Positions 1 to 6,752 of a stretch of 9,732 nucleotides of DNA are shown here, in pieces. The translations under genes and the position numbers were made by a program. The DNA lies in the NCBI GenBank assembly GCA_947490035.1, contig CANLGS010000080.1, positions 1-9,732 of the forward strand. The letters are read 5' to 3'. The notes under the pieces were generated by a model, which did not search any database, was not told the origin of the DNA, and saw only the letters and a list, made by a program, of their open reading frames with translations. The DNA is from Gemmataceae bacterium. GTDB lineage: Bacteria; Planctomycetota; Planctomycetia; Gemmatales; Gemmataceae. The stretch's first letter is position 1, and each line of letters opens with the position of its first letter.

Positions 1-462
1 CCTCTGGTTGATCGCGGTGAAGAAGCTCGGCGCGGTCGTCCCGAACGTCGAGGTCGCGGCGAAGTTGCCCAGCGTCAACTGGCCCGACGGGATGGTCGGC
101 CCGTTGTACGTGAACGTCAGGTTGGCGATCGTCGGCTCGTCCTGCGGGTTCAGCCGGTTCGGGGTCGGCCCGACCGCGGCGGTGCTCAAGGCCCAGTACT
201 GCGCGAAACTCGGGTCCGGCGAGGTGGCCGACACCGCCCCGGACCCGCTCTGGTAGCCGGCGAAGTCGTAGATGGTGAAGTAGTTGCCCGACTGCAACTT
301 CATGTCGGTGGGCAGCACCACCGAGTACGTCCAGCGGAAGTTGCCGGCTTCCGGCTGAACGGTGACCGAGACGGGCAGCAGCCCGGCGTCGGCCGACCCG
401 GCGCTGACCACGATCGCGACGGCCGCGGTGAACAGGCAGGTGATCCAGGTTCGACGAATCAT
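1..462 (-). CDS. Secreted protein, N-terminal part, runs off left edge
   Basis: An open frame reads on the minus strand from ATG at 462-460 to the window edge without a stop, giving 154 residues. A purine-rich Shine-Dalgarno (GGAGGG, 476-471) lies 7 bases before the ATG, which fixes the start. The protein begins with a clear Sec signal peptide: MIRR, a hydrophobic core to about residue 20, and a likely cleavage after A-D-A at residue 26. The mature part is rich in Thr, Ser, Asn, Gly and aromatic residues (for example FRWTYSVVLP and NYFTIYDFAGY) and looks beta-rich. I infer an exported or cell-surface protein. Proteins of this style in Planctomycetes often end in a PEP-CTERM sorting signal, but the C-terminus is outside the window, so this cannot be checked here. 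The function is not recognised. Confidence 0.85.
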   Translation of the reverse strand, partial: MIRRTWITCLFTAAVAIVVSAGSADAGLLPVSVTVQPEAGNFRWTYSVVLPTDMKLQSGNYFTIYDFAGYQSGSGAVSATSPDPSFAQYWALSTAAVGPTPNRLNPQDEPTIANLTFTYNGPTIPSGQLTLGNFAATSTFGTTAPSFFTAINQR

Positions 463-582
463 GCGGTAACCCTCCGTGATAGGCGATTCGAGGTCCGACG
501 CGGTCGATCGTGACCGCTGAAGTCAGGGCGTCCGCCCCGACCCCGCGTCGGTGGCGAACCCCGTCGGTTCGTTCGGGCGGCA

Positions 583-611
583 TCTTTAAGCATACTGCCG
601 GAACGTGTCAA
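583..611 (-). promoter_or_regulatory. Possible sigma70-like promoter for the secreted-protein gene
   Basis: On the minus strand a perfect TTGACA (611-606) is followed, after a 17-base spacer, by TAAAGA (588-583), which matches the -10 consensus at three of six positions. It points at the gene starting at 462 and implies a leader of about 110 bases. The rest of 463-716 shows no convincing gene. An in-frame extension of the plus-strand gene through this stretch is rejected because its composition is unlike the protein that follows. Confidence 0.35.
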
Positions 612-716
612 CCGCATTCGCGCGGTGGGACCGCGAAGGTTGGCGGCGCCACAAACCGACATTGCACGCCCTCCACAGTGGCGGAAACTCACCTCACTTT
701 CCTAACTGAGTGTGCC

Positions 717-1283
717 ATGAAAATCGGAATTGACAGCCGCCGAAAGAAGGCGTGGACCGTGATGAAACTGTGGCCCGGTGCGCTGCTCGTCGATGTCACG
801 TCGAAGGGGCCGGAGCCGTGGGTGCGGTTCAGCCCGTTCTTCCCGCACGGCGGAATCCCGATCCCCAACACGCCCGACCAGACCGCCGCGTCGGTCGAGG
901 GGCTGTGGCAAGGACTAAAGGTGTTCGAGAAGGAGGACACCGACCCCGCGAAGTGGGCGGTGACGAACATGAAGAACATCAAGCGGTCGGGGAAGAGTCG
1001 CGGCGCGGTTCGCGGACACCGGTTCGGCGCCACAAGCGACGTGTTGTTGGGCTACCGCGATGCCCGCTACCGGATCTACCTGCCCGCGTACCGGTGGGTG
1101 CTGGAGAACCGTCTGACGCGCGAGTTGGAGCAACTTCGCGAGCAAGCAGAACAGCGCCCCGTTGTGCTTCTCGACTACCAGACGAACGCGAACGTCGATG
1201 ACCTGTCCACCCCGCTGTCCCACGCGGCGCTGGTGAAGTGGTATCTGGAAGACAAGTGGCCGGCGACGCCGGGCAAGGTCTGA
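717..1283 (+). CDS. Uncharacterised protein, DUF6939-like
   Basis: A 188-residue protein starting at ATG 717. The frame stays open upstream to 510, but homology-like sequence starts at MKIGIDSRRK, so I chose 717; no strong ribosome site is visible. There is no signal peptide or membrane segment, so it is probably cytoplasmic. Notable segments are VDVTSKGPEPWVRFSP (25-40), SVEGLWQGLKVFE (59-71), RGHRFG (99-104), YRDARYRIYLPAYRWVLENR (113-132) and LLDYQTNANVDDLSTPLSHA (151-170). From memory this pattern fits the bacterial DUF6939 family, whose length is about the same; no function is known to me. The W/Q/K spacing in the 'SVEGLWQGLK' segment recalls the NADAR fold (S-E-H-x-Y-Q-x-x-K), but that is a guess. 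It converges with the phosphatase gene, with a 4-base gap between stops and no room for a terminator. Confidence 0.8.
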   Translation: MKIGIDSRRKKAWTVMKLWPGALLVDVTSKGPEPWVRFSPFFPHGGIPIPNTPDQTAASVEGLWQGLKVFEKEDTDPAKWAVTNMKNIKRSGKSRGAVRGHRFGATSDVLLGYRDARYRIYLPAYRWVLENRLTRELEQLREQAEQRPVVLLDYQTNANVDDLSTPLSHAALVKWYLEDKWPATPGKV

Positions 1284-1287
1284 GGAG

Positions 1288-1632
1288 TTACGCCGGCTTC
1301 GCGCTCGCGAGCGCGGGAACGTGGCGCGGCACTCGCTCCCACAGCAGCCTGATCATTTCGGGATCCATGTGCAAGAACTCGTCGGGGATGTCGAGGCACA
1401 CGACCCGCTTGCTGCGGAGCGCGGCCGGGAATGCCTTTGTGAGCTTCGCCCGGTGTACCGGTTCCATCACAAGGACCACATCCGCCCACGCGAGCAACTC
1501 CGGGGTGACCGGGTTGTCGGCGTCGGGCGCGACGCCCGCGGACTCGGCCTCCACGCCGGGCACCGCGCCGAACACCGCTTCCGCGGTCGGGCTGCGCAAA
1601 CGGTTCCGGGCGCACACGAATAATAGCCGCAC
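1288..1632 (-). CDS. Low-molecular-weight tyrosine phosphatase-like protein
   Basis: A 114-residue cytoplasmic protein starting at GTG (1632-1630), with GGAG eight bases upstream. The N-terminus MRLLFVCARNRLRSPTAEA carries the P-loop C-x5-R-S of the LMW-PTP fold (C7, R13, S14). The second P-loop cysteine of classical enzymes is Leu12 here. The segment ESAGVAPDADNPVT (30-43) and the following WADVVLVME (49-57) match the family, and CLDIPDEF (79-86) carries the candidate general acid (D81 or D84). At 114 residues it belongs to the short branch of the family (roughly 105-115 residues) rather than the 150-residue classical or Wzb-type enzymes. The expected activity is phosphoester hydrolysis through a Cys-phosphate intermediate; the substrate is unknown. 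Its start codon and ribosome site lie inside one copy of a 37-bp direct repeat. Confidence 0.9.
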   Translation of the reverse strand: MRLLFVCARNRLRSPTAEAVFGAVPGVEAESAGVAPDADNPVTPELLAWADVVLVMEPVHRAKLTKAFPAALRSKRVVCLDIPDEFLHMDPEMIRLLWERVPRHVPALASAKPA

Positions 1633-1666
1633 GCAGGTTTCTCCAAGTAGACCGCGTTGTGGCGGG
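1630..1666. repeat. 37-bp direct repeat, copy A (overlaps phosphatase start)
   Basis: Identical over 37 bp to 1703-1739, with 36 bp between the copies. Read on the minus strand it ends in GGAGAAACCTGCGTG, which is the Shine-Dalgarno and GTG start of the phosphatase gene. It also holds a short CCGC/GCGG stem near its other end. Confidence 0.95.
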
Positions 1667-1705
1667 TCAACTACGACAGCTCATCCCCGACGACACAGTG
1701 CCCAC
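1667..1705 (-). CDS. Possible 12-codon leader ORF before the phosphatase
   Basis: Copy B of the 37-bp repeat supplies a second, identical Shine-Dalgarno plus GTG (1705-1703). From that GTG the minus strand reads 12 codons (VGTVSSGMSCRS) and stops at TGA 1669-1667, directly against copy A. It is either a short translated leader or simply the by-product of a duplicated gene start. Nothing in the peptide is recognisable and no translation evidence exists. Confidence 0.25.
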   Translation of the reverse strand: MGTVSSGMSCRS

Positions 1706-1739
1706 GCAGGTTTCTCCAAGTAGACCGCGTTGTGGCGGG
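1703..1739. repeat. 37-bp direct repeat, copy B
   Basis: Exact copy of 1630-1666 (period 73 bp). It lies in the divergent intergenic region between the phosphatase and esterase genes, further upstream in the phosphatase leader. Confidence 0.95.
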
Positions 1740-1824
1740 GCGCCGGGTTCGGAATAATGGCCCATCCGGGTCCAACGCGATACGTTGCCGATGACAGCCG
1801 CCAGCACCTTCGAGGGCCACGATT

Positions 1825-2655
1825 GTGACACTTTTCCTGATGCTCGGCGCGGCGCTCGCGCAGCCGACGCCCGACGCGTCCACTATCTCCGATGCGAAGA
1901 AAGACGACAACGGCTTTCTCGTTCACGAGGTGAAGTCGCCGTATCAGGCGGGGACGACTTTCGTTCGCGTGCTGCCGCCGGAGAAACTTGAGAAGGGCAA
2001 GACGTATCCGTGCGTGTACGTGCTGCCGGTGGAAGCGGGCACCGAGAGCAAGTACGGCGACGGGCTGAAGGAGATCAAGAAACTCGACCTACACAACACG
2101 CTCAACGCGGTGTTCGTCGCGCCCACGTTCTCGCATCTGCCGTGGTACGCCGACCACCCCACCAAGAAGGACATCCGCCAGGAGACGTACTTCGTGAAGG
2201 TGGTGGTGCCGTTCGTGGAGAAGACGTACCCCGTGAAGGCCGCGTCCGAAGGGCGGTTGCTCTTGGGCTTCAGCAAGTCCGGGTGGGGCGCGTACAGCCT
2301 GCTGTTGCGACACCCCGACTTGTTCGGCAAGGCCGCGGCGTGGGACGCGCCCTTGATGATGGACAAGTCCGGCAGGTACGGTAGTGGCGACATCTTCGGC
2401 ACCGACGACAACTTCGCCGGGTATCGCGTGAGCAAACTCCTTGAGGACAACGCGGCGAATTTCCAGAAAGAGACGCGGCTGATTCTGACCGGCTACGGCG
2501 GCTTCCGCGACGAACACGAGCGGGCGCACGAACTGATGGAGAAGCTGAAGATTGCACACGAGTACCGCGACGGCCCGGCGCGCAAGCACGACTGGCACAG
2601 CGGTTGGGTGAAGGAGGCCGCCGAGTTGCTGCTGGGGCGAAAGGACAAGGAGTGA
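1825..2655 (+). CDS. Secreted esterase-like alpha/beta hydrolase
   Basis: A 276-residue protein. The start is GTG 1825: a stop at 1792 limits the frame upstream, no ATG lies between, and GAGGG (1812-1816) is spaced 8 bases away. A short signal peptide is followed by a likely cleavage near A-L-A (residue 12). The body fits the esterase D/feruloyl-esterase-like branch of the alpha/beta hydrolases (PF00756 type): YPCVYVLPVEAG (61-72) resembles the first core strand and oxyanion region, and LLLGFSKSGWGAYS (145-158) holds the nucleophile elbow with Ser150. D229 (GGFRDEHE) and H255 (HDWHSGW) complete the likely triad. The elbow reads G-F-S-K-S-G rather than the usual G-H-S-M-G-G. It probably hydrolyses an ester outside the cytoplasm; the substrate is not predictable. 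It is a single-gene unit followed by a large inverted repeat. Confidence 0.85.
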   Translation: MTLFLMLGAALAQPTPDASTISDAKKDDNGFLVHEVKSPYQAGTTFVRVLPPEKLEKGKTYPCVYVLPVEAGTESKYGDGLKEIKKLDLHNTLNAVFVAPTFSHLPWYADHPTKKDIRQETYFVKVVVPFVEKTYPVKAASEGRLLLGFSKSGWGAYSLLLRHPDLFGKAAAWDAPLMMDKSGRYGSGDIFGTDDNFAGYRVSKLLEDNAANFQKETRLILTGYGGFRDEHERAHELMEKLKIAHEYRDGPARKHDWHSGWVKEAAELLLGRKDKE

Positions 2656-2687
2656 TACCGTGGCCTACTGAAGAGTAACAGTCTTTG

Positions 2688-2837
2688 CCCTCTCCCCTTG
2701 CGGGAGAGGGTGGCCGCGCTTCGCGGACGGGTGAGGGGTCGGCTTTACAAATCAGAAGGGCTTGGCGTGGTCTGCTTGGGCCGGCACCCCTCACCCGTCC
2801 GCGAAGCGCGGCCACCCTCTCCCGCAAGGGGAGAGGG
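2688..2837. repeat. Perfect 52-bp inverted repeat (REP/MITE-like element)
   Basis: The left arm 2688-2739 and right arm 2786-2837 are exact reverse complements over 52 bp, separated by a 46-bp loop. Each arm holds its own small hairpins: CCCTCTCCC/GGGAGAGGG with a 5-base loop, and CCGCG-CTT-CGCGG. It lies between two plus-strand genes, 32 bases after the esterase stop, and could end that transcript. I infer a dispersed palindromic element because sequences of this style are common between genes in GC-rich bacteria. Short open frames across it (for example 2685-2876) are by-products. No clear target-site duplication is visible at its ends. Confidence 0.9.
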
Positions 2838-2878
2838 AGGGAAGAAAACCGCCGTCACCAATCCGATGGCGTATGAGG

Positions 2879-2907
2879 TTCGCTCCGCGTCTCCGAAGCG
2901 GTACAAT
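2879..2907 (+). promoter_or_regulatory. Weak candidate promoter for the DUF1549/1553 gene
   Basis: TACAAT (2902-2907) matches the -10 consensus at five of six positions. TTCGCT (2879-2884), 17 bases before it, is a poor -35. The position, about 40 bases before the ATG at 2946 and after the inverted repeat, is suitable. Confidence 0.3.
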
Positions 2908-2945
2908 CACTCTCCAGCACTCCGCACCCGCACGCAGGTTCGCGC

Positions 2946-5900
2946 ATGACTCGTCTCCCGGTCGCGCTGTTGGGCACGCTCGTCGTCGTACTTCCCGCGT
3001 TCGCTCAGAACGACGTGCCTTCCACCGAAACGCCCGCGGCCGTGTGGCACTTCAACGCGCCTAACGAACCAGGTGTCACGAAAGAGGCCGCCAAGTTCCT
3101 CGAAGCCGGCCCGCGCCCGCCCTCCTACCCGAGCTTCGCCGCGACCAACACCGCGATGGCGTTCAGCGCCGCCAACGCCAGCATCACACTCCGCGAAGCC
3201 GACATGCCGAAGGCGAACCTGCGCTTCGGGCTGAACGACTCGATCACCATCGAAGCCTGGGTGAAGGTCGCGGACCTGAAGGACGGGAACTACACGTACC
3301 TCGTGGGCAAGGGCCGCAACCGCAAGCCGGGGTTCCCGGAGAAGAACCAGAACTACGCGCTGCGGCTCAAGGGCGAGAAGGGCGAGGCGAAAGTCTCGTT
3401 CCTGTTCGCGAGTATCGCGGACAAAGACAAGGCGGCCGAGTGGCACCGGTGGACGACAACGACCGGCTTCAAAGCCGGCGGGTGGCACCACGTCGCGGTG
3501 GTGTACACGTTCGGCAAGCCGGACAGCGTTCGCGGGTACATCGACGGCGTCGCGCGGAAGGGCGAGTGGGACGAAGGCGGCGCCACGACCCGCGCCCCGG
3601 TGACCGACGCGGACGACCTCACCATCGGCACCGGCAACGGCGGCGGCGCGAGCAACACGTTCCGCGGCGCGCTCGACGACGTGACCATCTGGCACGCGGC
3701 GCTTTCCGACGACGTGCTGAAGAACCGCTATCAGTTCTTGCCGCCTCCGCCGGTTGTGAAGCGCGCCGACTTGCCGAAGGGTGAAGTGCTGGTCCAGATT
3801 TGCGAGGAGGGTTTGCCGACGCGCAACGCGTGGCCGGAGGTGCCGCCGTCACCGACCGAGAGCTACCGCGAGACCGCCTTCGGGTTCTTCGAGGTGCCGC
3901 ACAAGTACGTCGATACCGGCGTGCGCGGCGACCGGCCCAACCCGTTCCTGCTCCGCGCTCTTGCAGTCGTCACGCTGCCCGCGGGCAAGCACCGCATCTT
4001 GCTCCGCGGGCGCGGCGCGGCGCGGCTGTACTTCGACGACAAACTGCTGCTCTCGACGCCGTTCCCGCCGACCGACAGTAGCGGGCACGGCACCATCGCG
4101 AAGGCCGAGAAGTACCTGAACCTCGGCCCCGACTTCCGCTTCGCGCCGCCGGGCAACCGCGAAACGTGGCTCACCTTCGAGGCGACGGCCGGCGAACACG
4201 TCGTCGTGCTGGAAACGATCGTCGGCAACTCCTTAGGTAATAACAACCGGCGGCCGGAACTGGGCGAAACGGTGGTCGCGGTGTTGCTCGCGGGGACCGA
4301 ATCGTGGCACCTGCTGACGCCGGGCACGCGCGCGGTGCCATACACTGACGCGGGCTGGACCGCCTACGAAACCGAACGCGCCGCGCACCTCGACGCGGTG
4401 AACGCCAAGGCGCGTGAATCGAAGCGCCAGGAGCACGAGCCGTACTGGAAGACGCGCCGCGACGCCGCGACGAAGTGGCTCGATTCAACACCCGCGCAGA
4501 GAGTACCCGAGCGACTCCTCCGGTATCCCGCGAACAACGCGATCGATCACTTCCTGGTTGCAAAGTTGGTGGATGTCGAGGAGCAAGCCTTGGCACCGGC
4601 GGGCGCGGTCGATTTCTACAAGCAAGTTCAACCCATCCTCGAAGCCAAGTGTTCAGGCTGTCACAGCGGCGACAAGCCGAAGGGCAAGTTGCGGCTCGAC
4701 GACCGCGCTGGCGCGCTCGCCGGCGGCAAGGACGACGGCCCCGCGATTACTCCCGGCAAGCCCGCGAGCAGCCCGCTGCTGGTGCGAGTGAAGGCCGACG
4801 GCGAAGGCGTCATGCCGCCGAAGGGCGACAAGTTAACCGCCGCGGAGATTCGCGTTCTCGAAACGTGGATCGCGGAAGGCGCGCGCTGGCCGGACCTGAA
4901 CGCGGAACACACCACGCTCACGCCGCTCTGCGACGACCTCACGTTCCTGCGCCGCGTGACGCTCGACACGGTCGGAGTCGTGCCGACAACCGAAGAGATT
5001 CGCGCGTTCCTCGCGGACACCGCGCCCGACAAGCGCGCGAAGGTGATTGATCGGCTGCTCGCCGATCCGCGCTGGGCGGATCACTGGATGGGCTACTGGC
5101 TCGACGTGCTGGCCGAAAACCCGAACATCATCAACCCGACGCTGAACAACACCGGGCCGTTCCGCTGGTGGCTCTACGAATCCTTCCGCGACAACAAGCC
5201 GATGGACCTGTTCGTCACAGAGGTGCTGCGCATGAAGGGCAGCGCGCGGTTCGGCGGCCCGGCCGGGTTCGGGGTCGCGTCGCAGAACGACGTACCGATG
5301 GCGATGAAGGGCACCGTGGTCGCGTCCGCGTTCCTCGGCGTGGAGATGAAGTGCGCCCGCTGTCACGACGCGCCCGCTCACGCGTCGTTACAACGCGACC
5401 TGTTCGAGCTGGCCGCGATGCTCGGCGCGAAGTCGGTGAAGCTGCCCGCGACGAGCAGTGTGCCGCTCGACAAGGTTCACGAGGGGGGCCGCAAGCCGCT
5501 GATCGCGGTGACGCTCAAGCCGGGCACGGAGGTCGCCGCGAAGTGGCCTTTCGCTCGCTTCGCGCCGGAAGAAGCCGGCAAGCTCTCGCAGTATCCCGAC
5601 GACGCGCGCGACCGGCTGGCCGCGCTCATCACCGCACCGCAGAACGAGCGGTTCGCGCAGGTGATGGCGAACCGCGTGTGGAAGCGGCTGATGGGTCGCG
5701 GCATCGTGGAACCCGCCGACGACTGGGAGCGCGGCAAGCCGTCGCACCCGGAGTTGCTGCGCTGGCTGTCGCGCGAGTTCGTTCGCGGCAATTACGACGT
5801 CAAGAGTCTGTCGCGGCTGATCTTCAACACGCACGCGTATCAGCGGAGTGCCGATCCCGCGTTGAAGGACACGCCGGTGTTGTTCACCGCACCGGCGCGC

Positions 5901-6620
5901 CGCCGGCTCACCGCGGAGCAGATCGTCGATTCGATGTTCAGCGCGACCGGCGCGCCGTTCCGCGTGGAAGAGGCGAGCCTGGATGTCGATAGCGTGCGCG
6001 AGATGAACAGTTCGCTCACGCTCGGCCACCCGCGGCGCGCGTGGATGCTCACGAGCACTTCCAACGAGCGCGACAGGCCGAGCCTGTCGCTGCCGCGAAT
6101 CCAAATGGTGTGCGACGTACTCGAAGCATTCGGCTGGCGCGGGTCGCGCCAGGACGCGCTCACCACGCGCGCGAGCCTCACGAACGTGCTTCAGCCCGCG
6201 ATCCTCCAGAACGGCCCAGTCGGTGTGTGGCTGACTCGCCTCAGCGACGAACACGCGATGACGCGCGCGGCGCTCGACGCGAAATCGGTCGATGCACTTT
6301 TGGATGAAGTGTTCCTGAATGTGCTGACGCGCAAGCCTTCCGACAAGGAGCGCGCGGCTTACGGCGACTACCTGCGCACCGGGTTCGACGCGCGCGTGAA
6401 GACGCCACCGCCGAAGCCGCCGGTGAAGCGGCAACCGGAACCGTATGTGTCGTGGTCGAACCACCTGCACCCGGACGCGACGACGATCAAGATGCGCCAG
6501 GAAGAAGCCGCGCGCAAGGGCGACCCGCCAACGGAGCGGCTCGATCCCGATTGGCGCGCCCGCATGGAAGACGTGTTGTGGGCCGTGCTGAACTCGTCCG
6601 AGTTCGTGTTCACACCGTGA
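2946..6620 (+). CDS. LamG / PSCyt1 / DUF1549 / DUF1553 secreted protein
   Basis: A 1224-residue exported protein of a class greatly expanded in Planctomycetes. The signal peptide spans residues 1-20 (cleavage after AFA). Residues about 28-275 form a LamG-like jellyroll (SITIEAWVKV, GGWHHVAVVYT, FRGALDDVTIW). About 280-460 is a second beta-rich region with a PA14-like stretch (HRILLRGRGAARLYFDDKLL). PSCyt1 lies at about 550-655, with heme motif C569-S-G-C572-H573 and probable distal ligand M623 (VMPP). DUF1549 continues from 661 and carries a second CxxCH (C803-A-R-C806-H807). DUF1553 spans about 895-1150 (MANRVWKRLMGRGIVEPADDW, LTAEQIVDSMF). The order is odd: the usual DUF1549 opening (IDHFLVAKL, 533-541) comes before PSCyt1, so the cytochrome is nested. 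The DUF1501 partner is 132 bases downstream. Binding of carbohydrate with heme-based redox is often proposed for such proteins but is unproven. Confidence 0.93.
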   Translation: MTRLPVALLGTLVVVLPAFAQNDVPSTETPAAVWHFNAPNEPGVTKEAAKFLEAGPRPPSYPSFAATNTAMAFSAANASITLREADMPKANLRFGLNDSITIEAWVKVADLKDGNYTYLVGKGRNRKPGFPEKNQNYALRLKGEKGEAKVSFLFASIADKDKAAEWHRWTTTTGFKAGGWHHVAVVYTFGKPDSVRGYIDGVARKGEWDEGGATTRAPVTDADDLTIGTGNGGGASNTFRGALDDVTIWHAALSDDVLKNRYQFLPPPPVVKRADLPKGEVLVQICEEGLPTRNAWPEVPPSPTESYRETAFGFFEVPHKYVDTGVRGDRPNPFLLRALAVVTLPAGKHRILLRGRGAARLYFDDKLLLSTPFPPTDSSGHGTIAKAEKYLNLGPDFRFAPPGNRETWLTFEATAGEHVVVLETIVGNSLGNNNRRPELGETVVAVLLAGTESWHLLTPGTRAVPYTDAGWTAYETERAAHLDAVNAKARESKRQEHEPYWKTRRDAATKWLDSTPAQRVPERLLRYPANNAIDHFLVAKLVDVEEQALAPAGAVDFYKQVQPILEAKCSGCHSGDKPKGKLRLDDRAGALAGGKDDGPAITPGKPASSPLLVRVKADGEGVMPPKGDKLTAAEIRVLETWIAEGARWPDLNAEHTTLTPLCDDLTFLRRVTLDTVGVVPTTEEIRAFLADTAPDKRAKVIDRLLADPRWADHWMGYWLDVLAENPNIINPTLNNTGPFRWWLYESFRDNKPMDLFVTEVLRMKGSARFGGPAGFGVASQNDVPMAMKGTVVASAFLGVEMKCARCHDAPAHASLQRDLFELAAMLGAKSVKLPATSSVPLDKVHEGGRKPLIAVTLKPGTEVAAKWPFARFAPEEAGKLSQYPDDARDRLAALITAPQNERFAQVMANRVWKRLMGRGIVEPADDWERGKPSHPELLRWLSREFVRGNYDVKSLSRLIFNTHAYQRSADPALKDTPVLFTAPARRRLTAEQIVDSMFSATGAPFRVEEASLDVDSVREMNSSLTLGHPRRAWMLTSTSNERDRPSLSLPRIQMVCDVLEAFGWRGSRQDALTTRASLTNVLQPAILQNGPVGVWLTRLSDEHAMTRAALDAKSVDALLDEVFLNVLTRKPSDKERAAYGDYLRTGFDARVKTPPPKPPVKRQPEPYVSWSNHLHPDATTIKMRQEEAARKGDPPTERLDPDWRARMEDVLWAVLNSSEFVFTP

Positions 6621-6624
6621 CGCA

Positions 6625-6736
6625 CGTTCGTAGTGACCCGATTCATCGGGTCCGCCCCGCAGGGGCGCGAGTGAGATACGCAGAGGACCCGCGCGCCCCT
6701 GCGGTGCGGACCCGATGAATCGGGCCACTACGAACG
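6625..6736. repeat. 45-bp imperfect inverted repeat between the paired genes
   Basis: The left arm 6625-6669 and right arm 6692-6736 are reverse complements with two mismatches in 45, around a 22-bp loop. Each arm holds inner palindromes: CCCGAT-TC-ATCGGG and GCCCC-GCA-GGGGC (the second is altered by one base in the right arm). It fills nearly the whole gap between the DUF1549/1553 and DUF1501 genes. In RNA it would form a strong hairpin, so it may attenuate or stabilise the message between the two genes. Confidence 0.9.
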
Positions 6737-6752
6737 AAAACCCGAGGGAACC

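Noticed and set aside
510..716. N-terminal extension of the plus-strand gene at 717 back to ATG 510.
   Set aside because: The extra 69 residues are Arg/Thr-rich low-complexity sequence without a domain, and motif-like protein starts right at 717. The same stretch holds a better minus-strand promoter candidate.
1630..1739. Two-repeat, one-spacer CRISPR array (37/36/37 bp).
   Set aside because: The sizes fit, but there are only two repeats and no cas genes, and one repeat contains the ribosome site and start codon of a clear phosphatase gene.
2685..2949. Short proteins encoded across the 52-bp inverted repeat (2685-2876 and 2698-2949).
   Set aside because: They are translations of the palindromic repeat, with mirrored Arg/Gly/Pro-rich sequence and no ribosome site.
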